Origin: Neckera pumila | Taxonomy: Eukaryota > Streptophyta > Bryopsida > Hypnales > Neckeraceae | DNA: 64,000 bases | Reading direction: 5' to 3' | Assembly: GCA_963969595.1 (NCBI GenBank) | Contig: OZ018412.1 | Location: 250,501-314,500 of the forward strand | Shown here: one piece after another, positions 1 to 10,455 of the stretch | Layout: each line of letters starts with the position of its first letter | How positions within the stretch are numbered: position 1 is the stretch's first letter | Made by a program: the position numbers and the translations under genes | The notes under the pieces: model-generated | Seen by the model: only the letters and a program-made list of their open reading frames with translations | Databases searched by the model: none | What the model was told of the DNA's origin: nothing

Positions 1-400
1 TTGGAGATGAAATTTGGCTTGATTTTTCACATTAATCTAGTTCAAAGTTTAAAAAAAAAGTGAATTTACTATATCTAAATGTAATCTAAAATTCTACTTC
101 CAACACCATTTTTGTTTTTGACTTAACTATGAGCGGTTGAGCTCATAACATTCAGTAGCATGTGTTGATGTTGCCTTGGTTCTACAGTGCCGGTGTGCCT
201 CTACATCCTCCACTTGTCTAATTCATCAGTAGTTACTGATGAAACACTGTTGAAGTGTGGAATATACCACAACATCACTGTAGAGCTACTGAATGTTATG
301 CTATGGTCTCTGTTTACATCCTATCACCCCACTTGTATAAAAAGCTTGTCTTGGTGTCAAAGTGGTTTTCGTAATACCTGAATCACACAAATATTTTGCA
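1..400. repeat. Fragment of the repeat family also present at 22.5-22.8 kb
   Basis: The first 160 bases resemble the stretch that begins near 22507 (same order of a TTGGAGATGAAA-like start, TTGATTTT.CACATTA, a (C/T)TAAATG.(A/G)ATCTAAAATT block and GACTTAA.TATGAG.GGTTGAG). Bases 313-360 resemble 22726-22790, sharing ACTT.TATAAA.AGCTTGTCTT. The copy is truncated by the window edge. At 22.5 kb the same sequence forms the right arm of a hairpin inside a probable CACTA-type element, so this is likely the inner part of a related element. Several short reading frames here look accidental. Confidence 0.6.
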
Positions 401-428
401 AAATTTGCCAGAACTGTTACCCACTTAG

Positions 429-463
429 GAAAAATGAAAAATGAAAAATGAAAAATGAAAAAT
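429..463 (+). repeat. AAAAATG heptamer microsatellite
   Basis: The seven-base unit AAAAATG is repeated about five times. The stretch from here to about 1460 is otherwise AT-rich with no gene or recognisable element. Confidence 0.85.
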
Positions 464-1463
464 ATAAAAAAACGCCAGAACTTACTGACCCCCCAGTCTC
501 TTGGGGGGTAAAGTTCGGGTGCAAATGATTCGTGATTGCCCCGTGAGAGGTGACTCACCCCTGAATGTGTCGGGTACAATACGAGCTGTGAACATATCTG
601 CAACACGAGTACGGTAGTCTGTTCTCAAAGCGATCTTTTAAGAGCAGAATGCCTTTTGGGGGAAGTTAAACTCTTTAAAATAATTTTAGTTTTTTTTTTG
701 TAAGAAGAAAAATGGAATGGGCATCCAAGCCAAGTTGTTTCATAATTTTTGGACCTTTGTGGAATTAGTTGTGAATTTTTGAAGTTGAAAGGTAGAAGTC
801 ACTGAAAGTGACCACCTCTTTGAAATGTACACTTTTGGTACATTGAAGAAAACAAAATGTGCCCTCTATGTTAGTGATCACTTTTAGAATAGGGTCGCTT
901 TTAGAGCACCCTATCTTACAAGTATCCTATTCTTTTTTCACTTACATATAAGGTGAACCAACCTATTACCACCACCTTTTCAATTTTGCCCTCATGTACC
1001 TAAAGGATACATTTCAGAAGAGAAATGTATACCATGGGAACATGAGGGCGGAATTTAGAAGGTGCTAGTAATGAGCGGGATTACTTTATATCAATGTAAT
1101 TTATGCATTAGAATTTTTCATCATTGCATTGGCAAACAATCTCCATTGTAATAAGAACGTGTGATTTAAATCCTTAATCCTTCAAGGACTAAGGAGACAC
1201 AATGTGTCTTCTTCAAATTTTCAACAACAAATTCTTAGTAGGGTGAAATAAATCTTAATATTTTGTAAACTAAAGACTTCTAGAGTAACAAGTAAGCATA
1301 CTTGTTGTATTTTCCAGTTTTCAAAATTTCAATGTAGGAGTATTTAAATTTTATTTAGAAAATGCAATCTATTAGAAAAAGGAAGTAAATATATGTTTTT
1401 TTCAATGAGTGGAATAGGTATGGGAAAAGACTTACATTTTTTTGGACATTTCTAGTATTCAAC

Positions 1464-2386
1464 TCCTAAAGGACCAAGGTAAATATCCTATCAAAAACCA
1501 CTCAAAACTATCATTTCTATTGCAAAGAGAAAAGAGTTTAAAAATTTGTTTTTTTTGGCATATCCAACCCTAAGATCTTATACTTGACTAGTATATGAAT
1601 ATGTGGAAGAAATTTCAAAAACTTTGACCACGTAGATTGCAAGATATATGCATTTAAAGTGAAGAAAACAAGTTTTTTTCCACCTTGCTTGACTAGATTT
1701 TTTGGCTTTGAATCTTTTTAGTTCAAATTTTTTGCGCTAGTGATTATGATTTTCTACTTATTTATCTTAAGTAATTGAGTTGAGAATCTACCAAAAAAAT
1801 TTAGGAAAAAAAGCACTTAACTTTCACTCATTAAAAAATTATTAAGTAGAGGTGGGTTCAAGATTGAAGAAAAAACTAAATTGTTAATAGCTTTTAGATG
1901 GAATTGAATCCCAATAATCCCAAAGGTGAGATTGTTCTAGCAAGAAAATCTAACCCTACCTAACAAATTGTTTTGAAGAATTCTAAAAATTGCATTCAAA
2001 AATGAATTCTATAAGTTATTTTTTCAAGAGATGCTTAGATTGCCTGAAAAAATAAGATTGTCCATAACTTTCTCATTGTTAGTCCAAATTGAATGAAAAA
2101 AGTTTCAAATATAGACAAAAACATAGTCTTTGAATCAAAAAATTGAAAAAAAATTATTTTGACTTTTTTGTGAATTTTTTTGTGCTGCCCGCCAAATTCC
2201 ATTTTTACATATTGTGCCATAACTTCTTCTCCCGGGCATCAATTAATATAAAAGTTATATATTCACAAAGCTCTTGCAAAAATATACAACCTCAAAAAAT
2301 GCCAAAAAATATTACTAAAAATTGAGATAGTAGGAACTTGCCCGGACCCAAATTGTCCCTCAAGGGGACAACTGGTCCTTTAGGGG
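1464..2386 (-). mobile_element. Degenerate TTAA/CCCCTAAA terminal-inverted-repeat element, copy A1
   Basis: The left end reads CTCCTAAAGGACC and the right end GGTCCTTTAGGGG, a near-perfect inverted pair. The body is the reverse complement of the element at 49486-50398 along almost its whole length, with many substitutions and small indels. The flanking target sites have decayed (TCAA on the left, GTAAA on the right, where TTAA is expected). A small subterminal hairpin (TTGTCCC, loop, GGGGACAA) lies at about 2354-2371. Reading frames on both strands around 2035-2325 are by-products of this sequence. No transposase is visible, so it is non-autonomous. Confidence 0.7.
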
Positions 2387-3959
2387 TAAATCTACACAAA
2401 CAAATTGGGTCTAGAGAAATTACATTAAAAAATTTAACAATTCTTTAATTATTTTGAATTCAACAATTGTATTGTTCAACAATTATACCAAATTTTTCTT
2501 TGTCCAAGAATTCTTTATAAATTGTATAATTGTTGAACAATTTTTATAATTTTGTATTATTGTTGAAAAATGATTCTTTATCCAATAATTCTTGAATTAT
2601 TTTGAAATCTTTAATATATTTCTTTAATACAATTTAATTAAATAATTTGATATTCTTTTTAGCAAAAAATACAAGGTTTAATATAATGTCCTTAAGAATA
2701 CAAAATAATTAGAATGATTCCAAATTTTTTGGAGATTTTTCAAATACTATGCTAAAAAAATCAGTTATTAAATTTCAAAAATTGCCCTATATAAATTTTT
2801 TTTTAATTTTGTAGTATCTAATTTGGTTAGTTTTGGCTTTCTAATCTTTCTACTTGACAAGGTGTATGAATTTGAAAGAATTTTTTATTTCTCATTTTTT
2901 TAAAATTAAAAGATTATTCATTTGCTTTAAATTCCAATACAATTTTTTGGAGACGGTGTAAAATAGCATTATTCATCTTCTTATAATTTTTCTTCCCCCC
3001 AAAATGTGTTTTTTGTCTATAAAGTTGATTATCCAAAATTGTTATAATCAAAAATTTGAACAGTTAATATTTTCCACAATTAATCCCGTGCATACAAGAC
3101 AAGCAGTCTTTATTTGTATGATTAAAATTGAAAATTTGAAGCACATCCATCAGCAAAAAATAATCAAAGTGAGACAACTCATTGAAATCCTCCATTGTCA
3201 AAAAGTTGTTAGGCTTTAAGGGGTTAAGGACCAAAGGAGGTACCAGTCCAAGTTTCTAAAATTGGGAAGATGTATTATAAAATACAACTTTAGAAAAAAT
3301 AATTTAATAACAATAGTTGTCAAATATGATTTACAGATTGTATCCATTTAGCTAAATCAACTCATACATAAATCCAAATATATTTCAATAAAATTTGAAG
3401 CTAAATATTGATAAATTTCTAATAAAATTGATTGTAGATTGAATATTTGTAATTTTCACAAGAGTTTTTTCCCTTAATGTTCAAAATATTAAGTTCTAAT
3501 CATAGTGGTTTTTGAAGATTTTTATTTTGCTTTTTTATTCTAGTTGTTTTGAAGGGTCATTTTTTGAATTGAAAAAGTTTATTCTTTTGAGACTGAACCT
3601 ACTAAGAATTATAGTCAAGCTATAATATACAAATATGTATCATACAAATTTAATTTCAGGAGCTATACTGTACAAATCTATAGCATATAAAGATTAAAGA
3701 ACTAACACAAAAATCTTTAAAATCTTTGATGGATGAAAAAATGCATTTAAATTGTATGCTTGCAATGTATTTGGGTTCATCTATATACCGTTTGGAATTT
3801 GAGCATTTGATCCTAAAGGGGTTATTAAATACATACAGACTCTATACAGTTATAAAATACATACAGGCTCGTTAGCAATTTACGGTTTGTATATAAATGA
3901 TGTTTGTTGCAATATTCAATCCAGTAATTGCAAAAATTAATAGTTAATTTTGTAGCATT
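2387..3959. other. AT-rich repeat-like stretch without genes
   Basis: Very AT-rich sequence with several TTGTTGAACAATT-like inverted motifs around 2440-2580. A possible right terminus of the CCCCTAAA family (TTTAAGGGG followed by TTAA) lies at about 3215-3228, with no identified partner. No coding signal beyond chance frames. Confidence 0.5.
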
Positions 3960-6325
3960 GTAGAAGTTTTTATGCTTTTGGAGAGGAATACTATAAAATT
4001 AGAAAAATCATTTCAAAAAATATTAAAAATATAGCCAATATATACGCTGTTAAGAAGAGGTATCTTTGGAAGGAAAAGTATAGAAAATTTTTTTAAGTAA
4101 GAGAATTAGAAGAGTCGAGCCGTGATTGCAAAAAATACTTGTCCATTTTTTGTCCCCTTAGCGTTGGACAGGTGTTTTATTGTACATAACTTTTGGATCA
4201 TGTATCAATTTTGTATGAAATTTTATATAAAGGTATATATAATAGTTGTAGACATCAAGTAATTTTTTCTAAATTTTTCCAATTAAATTTATTTTTAAAC
4301 AGCCCCCAATTAGAAGTCTATCTTGGCTGTTTGCCCATCTGAATTGGGTTCTTTTTGTATTGTTTGTAATCTCAAAATACAAATTTGAAGCTCAAAACTG
4401 GGATATGAGGTTTTCTACTAAAGTTATACCAGCTCTTGAAGAGATTTTCTAAAAATAATAAAGTGTCTACCTTCCACATGTATTTAAAATATATTACCTT
4501 TGCACAAGTGCAGTGAACACAATTTTTTTCCAAAGATGAAAATGATTGAAAAGGAACACCTTCAAGTTAGGAAAAAGAAGATGTGTATTATAGTTTATTA
4601 ACCCCTAGAGTTCCATGACTATGATTTCACCAAAAACGTTCAAAAACTGCCATTTTTAGTACAAGTATATAATTTTTGAAAAAAAACTTTTTTTGACACA
4701 TGTAACCGTAGGATCTTGCCATATGCTGACTTGAGAACATATGGTAAAAATTAAAAAAAATTCCACCGTGCTGATGCAAGATATAAGCATTTAAATTTAC
4801 TGAAACCATTTTTTTGGGCCTGCGATTAACAAGGCAGCAGCACTTCACAAGCTCACTTTTCGATGAAAAAATGTCCAAAATGATGGTGCTTCTTTAAGCT
4901 CTTTTTCCTAGACAAGTTGGCTACATGCTTGAAATATTTCACTTCATTTAGAATTGTACAACATATAGGAAAAAAATAGTAAGTAGATAGTAGTATAGAA
5001 TGATTCAAAATACAAAATTGTCAAGAATTTAAGTATGGAATTAAAAAATGCTAATCCCAATGGTTTCAATGTTTTGAGAAATAATCTACATCCTAAGATT
5101 TTATTTTTTTCAAAAAATATTGAAAATTGAGTAAGATAAAGGATTTCAAAGTTTATTTTAGAGTAGAGAACCCATAATTGCCTGCAAACTAAAAATCTTC
5201 ATAACTTTTGACTCATTGATAAAAATGGGATCATTAAAAGCTTTTCATGTACATATAACTCTAGAAAACCAATTTCAAATTTTTGTTTTTGAAAAAAGTT
5301 TTTTTTTTAATCTGCCCAGACTGCCCAGTTACGAAAAAAGTATAACATATTAGGTCATAACTTTTGACTCACATTTCCAAATGTCATGAAATTTAGTGCA
5401 TATGAAAGATACTCCTTGCATCCACCTTCTATTAAAATTTCAGCCTGAAATATGGAAATCTCTAGTCACACTTACCTGCCTAAAAATTTTATACAACCAA
5501 AAAATGCATGCCGATCTTTTAGGGGGTAAATTTTTTAAATTATTTTCTAAAAATCAAACATCAAAGTATCTATTTTATTGGCATTTCCTATTGTCCCTTT
5601 TTTGTGCATAATTTTTAAAGATAAATTTCTTAGGTCTAAATTTTTAGAAACATATTATTTTCAATGCTTTATAAGTTATCCATATTTTATTTCATCAAAA
5701 AAAATTTATTCCAAAAGTCATTGTACTCATTGAAATAGGTCATTTTAAAACAAAAATGGTAGGCATTTCTTGTAGAATCTCAAGAAAATAAGTACTTGGA
5801 CATTTCATTTGTAAAAAAATAGGAAAAACAATTTACAAAGAAATTTACTAAAAATTATCCATTTGAGACAATTTTATGGTAAAGAAATTTCACCAAAAGA
5901 GTAATCTAAAAACCATAGCTTTAATGTTTAGAAGTTTGTTTGCAAGAGAGCTCTATTTGTATGAATGCAGAAGAATTAAAATAATATACTTTTAGATTCC
6001 CTTTAGTAGGAACAAGCATGCCTATTATGGGAATAGACTACAAAAATTTTAGCTTGAGATTACTAATTTTGGAGACTCACACAATATTAAAAATCCCTTG
6101 ATTCAAAATGTGACAAATTAGCAAAATTAATTGAACCATATAATGATTTTTTTTAATTTTTGAAAAAAAAGGGAATTTGATAACTATCAATATTCATTGT
6201 CAATAAAAAATTCAAGTTGATTGTCTTTATGCTTCAAAAGTTATAGCAAAAAGACAAGACTATTATGTTACATGTAACACCAAAATCAACTACCAATTTT
6301 GACAATCACCCTGTCAATCACCCTG
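3960..6325. mobile_element. Old copy (D1) of the element at 6454-7184, interrupted by an insertion
   Basis: Bases 3975-4147 match 6510-6680, and bases 5776-6325 match 6650-7184, both in direct orientation and clearly diverged. The intervening 4148-5775 has no counterpart in the second copy and contains the TTAA-type element C. The simplest reading is a D-type element split by a later insertion. Its right end near 6303-6325 ends in repeated CAATCACCC, like the terminal inverted repeat of the intact copy. Confidence 0.5.
4602..5526 (+). mobile_element. Diverged TTAA/CCCCTA element, copy C
   Basis: The left end is CCCCTAGAG directly after TTAA at 4598-4601; the right end is CTTTTAGGGGG followed by TAAA. 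Length is close to that of copies A1 and A2 (about 0.92 kb). Internal blocks follow the same order as copy A1, for example the block around 4690-4815 against 1555-1690 and the block with two CATAACTTT motifs near the right half. Similarity is modest, so this is an older branch of the family. No coding capacity is visible. Confidence 0.5.
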
Positions 6326-6453
6326 TCAATCCCCAGTCATAGAATGAGTTTTGTTTACTTTATTCACTTTGAAATAATGTTGAGAAATTTAGACATATAA
6401 ATGTATTATTTTAATATTCAAAGGTGACACTAGAACTTTAATATACAATAGAA

Positions 6454-7184
6454 GGGTGATTGCATGAAAGACCTTCCGTTTTTGTTCCACTTTGGCCGTT
6501 TTCAGTCATTTTTTTGGGAGTACTATAAAAATAGAAAAGCATTTTTAAAAAATTATGAAAAATATGATAAATGTATAAACCTATAAGAAGAAGGTACCCT
6601 ATGAAGGAAAAGCAAAAAAAAATTCTCTAAATAGGAGAACTAGAAAAGTACATAATCGCAAGAAAATACATACTTTGACATTTTAATTTGTAAAAAATAG
6701 GAATAGTAATTTAAAAAAAAACTGAAAATAACATTTGAGAAGACTTAATGGTGAAGAGATTTCACCAAAAAAATGATCCTAAAACCATCTTCAATGTTCA
6801 AAATTGCATGCGCAAGGGAGCCCTCTTTGCATGGACGTAGAGGATATAAAATAAAATACTTTTCAATGCCCCTTGGTAGAAACATGACTTTCTACTATGG
6901 GAATAGACCATAGAAATTTCAGCTCCAAATCATTAAATTTGGGGACTCCTTACGTAGTAAAAACCCTAAAATTCAAAACGTGACAAATTAGTTTAAATGA
7001 TTTTTAAATATAAAATGATTTTTGAAAATTTCTGAAAAATATGAGATATGATTAAACTCATAAGAAGAATCTCCACTAAAAATTTCAAGTTCATACGAAT
7101 CATGCTTCTAAAGTTATTGCAAAATGACGCTTTGGCACTGCGTTTGTGACAATGTTTCAGTACCGGTCTTTCATGCAATCACCC
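6454..7184. mobile_element. Terminal-inverted-repeat element D2 (about 0.73 kb)
   Basis: A perfect 20-base inverted pair bounds the element: GGGTGATTGCATGAAAGACC at 6454-6473 and its exact reverse complement at 7165-7184. AGAA stands immediately outside both ends and may be a 4-base target duplication. The inside is AT-rich with no transposase frame. The interior resembles the split older copy at 3960-6325. The superfamily cannot be assigned from the termini alone. Confidence 0.7.
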
Positions 7185-9100
7185 AGAACCTCCCAAAATT
7201 AGTCTTCTCTAAACTAACAAAGTGTTGTCAAGAAGCATTGATTGTCGGTTCCAACTTAACAATATGAACCATATACAAACATCATGATCCTCCCTAATGT
7301 AATAACCTCTCTAACTTGATATGTCAGACCGGTTCCAACTCTATTAAAGAGGTTCTATTGTATAGGGTGAAAACTCTAATTGTTGTAATTTGAAAAATAA
7401 AATATAGATTATTTTTTAGCCTTTAAAAATCCCAGGCAGGAAAAGAAATGCAAATTTGGAGTTTCTTAGATATAATAAACCATACTTAGTCAAAGAAGAA
7501 TCTAATCATTAGATCTTTATTTTTACAAGTTATCTTTCTTTTATCCATCCCTATACAATCTAATTCAGAACCTTGTTCAGATACTGAACGAGTGACCATG
7601 CTAATCATATAGATGAAGAATAGACAAGAATTGCTTCTCTAATCTACAAGGACCATCACAGCAGACTTCTTTGGAATTCCCTATGGATATTGCATTGAAA
7701 ATTCCCTCTGGACAAAGAAACACAAAAGTGTAAGAAATTCATGTTCACAGGGAATGTGGCTCTCACAGGGAAATGTGAGACAGGGAAATTTGTGCATTTT
7801 TCATTATTATTAGAAGACATCCCGACCTCCAAATCAACTCAATTTTTGATATTTTAGAATGTAGATTTATGCCTCTAAAATCTAACTTCAATGTAGATTT
7901 TAGTGAGCACAATCAATATTAGTTGTAAATTTTGGAGTCTCAAATCTAACGGATATGTAGATTTTGAATTTCAATCTCATTGATTTGTACATTTCAAAAC
8001 TTTTGATCTAGACCTTTTCCTAGATTTTAGGATTTCAAAATTTTAGGTATATGTAGATTTCATTTGTTCTAACATTTTATAATTTTATATGATGTAAAAT
8101 TTCTTAGATTTCTAAAATACACAAACTCAAAGAAAAGCTAGATTTCAGTGAATAGAATTCATTACCATGTAGATTGACAACCTACAAGTCTTATGTGTCC
8201 AACCTCATAGTACCCTTAACAATTGATATAGGACAATTGCATCTTGTAAAATCTACCAACTATCAGGTGGAAACAACATTGAAATGTAAGATTTGTACAA
8301 AGTCTACCAATTTGAATTGTACAAGGGGAATTTGGAGAGAATTTATGAAAATACTTGCAAAGAAAATCCATAATTTTTTCCTGTATAGGAATTCTTTGAA
8401 AATCCCTCCATCATGACATTAGAACATAGGGAAACATCAAAACTAGGAGAAACTTGCACGGAAAAAATGTAGAATCTCCAAATCAGTACTCAACCTGTAG
8501 GGTGCACTTTTTCCAACCTTAGGTTGGAAATTAGGCTTGGAGTGTTATTTTCTGTATTTTTCAAGGTTGGGACCAATATGGTTATGACACATGTCCCGAA
8601 ATAGTGAGCATCCTTGACGATCAGAATTGGAAGACTCTAGACATTGTCTACTAGTGAAATGCACTTTTTTGCTCCCAAAATTCACTGTAATTTCAATTTT
8701 GGGAATTAAATTCTGAAAATTTTGCAATCTCCATATTTCCTATCTTCCTACTTGAGAAAAATTTCCACCACCTCCTACTGCACACAATGTGCTCCAAAAC
8801 TCCTTAAATGATCGACTACTGGTGCTTCTACCTTAGCTCCTACAAAACGCTCTTGAAAACATTCATAACCCGGAGTGGACACCAACACTCTGAGGGCTTA
8901 ATGCTTATTATTTCATTTACCCCAATTTTAAATTTAAGTTACATACGATTCACAATTACACTCCATAATCTTTTACAATATCATCACGTGATTTGCCTTG
9001 CCTTGCCTTGCTTTTGGAAGAAACGTGAAGATCCGAGCCCCGTCAGGCTGATCCGATTTGAAGGAGTCCGTTTCGCCTGATTCGGGGGTCAAACATTCTT
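7185..9100. other. AT-rich intergenic DNA
   Basis: No gene is supported. From about 7855 to 8130 the motif ATGTAGATTT recurs as a degenerate short repeat, and similar words return at 44.3-44.6 kb. A near-perfect palindrome around TTCCAACCTTAGGTTGGAA lies at about 8514-8532. Confidence 0.5.
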
Positions 9101-10400
9101 CACATGCCCAGTGCCTTCATGCTTTCCTCCGTCTTCTTCCCTCCCAAGCATACCAAGGCCCATCATTGGTTTGAACACTTGGTTCCCCTGAGCTGAGCTC
9201 GCCCACTTGCGCTGAACCTGCAGCAGAACCGTGATCATTACTTTCATGCGCTGCCACGAGGTCTGGTGTTTAGTCTGATCGATCGATCGATCGAGCTGCC
9301 CCTTGAAGTACGTGCAGGTGCCCAGCGAAGACTCTGAAATCTACAGCCTCTGAGCTGAGCGCCTGAGCCTGCTAGCTCGCTCGAGTAAAATTGATGGATT
9401 TCATGCATTCTTTTCGTAATTAATTAATTAAAAGTATTTTTTTTCATGACAATCAATAGAATCCAGATCTGTTCTGAGGGAAACCTGGAAGTAGATCACT
9501 GATTTTGTGTGGCAGTGAGGTGTCGTACAACCGAGTGACTGCGCATACATGCAGCAAGCTAGCTACCTAACCAAACTCCCTTGCAACGCACGGAGTACGT
9601 ACGTACGTCCGGGAGGAAGCCTGAACAATAGCTAGCAAGTCCATTCACGAGTCTCCACATGTCGATTCCAGGAGTTCGAATCATGATCGAGCGAGAAGAT
9701 TCCAGGTTCTCTCTTCTCGTGATCGATGCTCGGATCTCTTGTAGGAGCAAGCAAGGAAGCTCGATCCCTAACTTGCAGCTAGCTTACAGTGCGTGTATGA
9801 TCGAGAGAGACGGTCAAGTACGGGAGTATATGAGACGGTCAAGTTCTCCAGAGAAGGGTTTTCATCAAGAGATTAATTGTCGAAGGTCCACAGTTGCTAG
9901 CTGCGACCCCTGTTAACTTGATCGAATTGTCAGTCGATCGATCGATTGCAGCTCGAATTCGAGGTCATGGGCGCTCGCATGAGGAGAGCAACGCTAGACA
10001 GCTTGGAAGTTGAACGTTTTCGGAGATGTAAGTGGCTGGGAGCATTGTAGGTTTTGATTTAGTTTTTTGGGGTTGCATTTGGTTACTATTGCTGCAAGGG
10101 CGAGCGGGGTTTGTGAGCATTGTTCGGCCCGAGTGAAGAAGAAGCGGCAGCTAGCACATCTTTGATTGATATGTGGCTGCGGAAAGCTACAGCCTCTCTC
10201 ACGAAAGCTTCGACAATCTCTCTTGCAAATTGCAGCGCGACGTAGCTGTGGTGGAAGCTAAGGACTGGAGAAGCGCTCGCGCGCTTTATTTGAGCTCGAT
10301 CAACCATTGTGGCAATGGATGGAGACGAACCTGAGCTAGTACTTAGCGATCAATTCAATGCTTATCGGGGTTTCATTTCTGAGAACCGTTTAGACTAGGT
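9100..10400. promoter_or_regulatory. Upstream region of the NPH3-type gene
   Basis: The composition changes here from AT-rich to balanced, marking the start of a gene island. Short simple repeats (GATC repeats at about 9276-9295, ACGT repeats at about 9596-9608, several AGCTAGC words) are frequent. Open frames on both strands are short, lack family signatures and are probably chance. This is the likely promoter side of the gene at 10456. Confidence 0.4.
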
Positions 10401-10407
10401 TATATAA
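10401..10407 (+). promoter_or_regulatory. Probable TATA box of the NPH3-type gene
   Basis: TATATAA lies 49 bases before the chosen ATG, which leaves room for a short leader of about 20 bases. The TAA within it is also the in-frame stop upstream of that ATG. Confidence 0.6.
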
Positions 10408-10455
10408 GGAAACAGGAACCGAATTAATGTTAGCAAGTCCTTGACTATCCATGCC

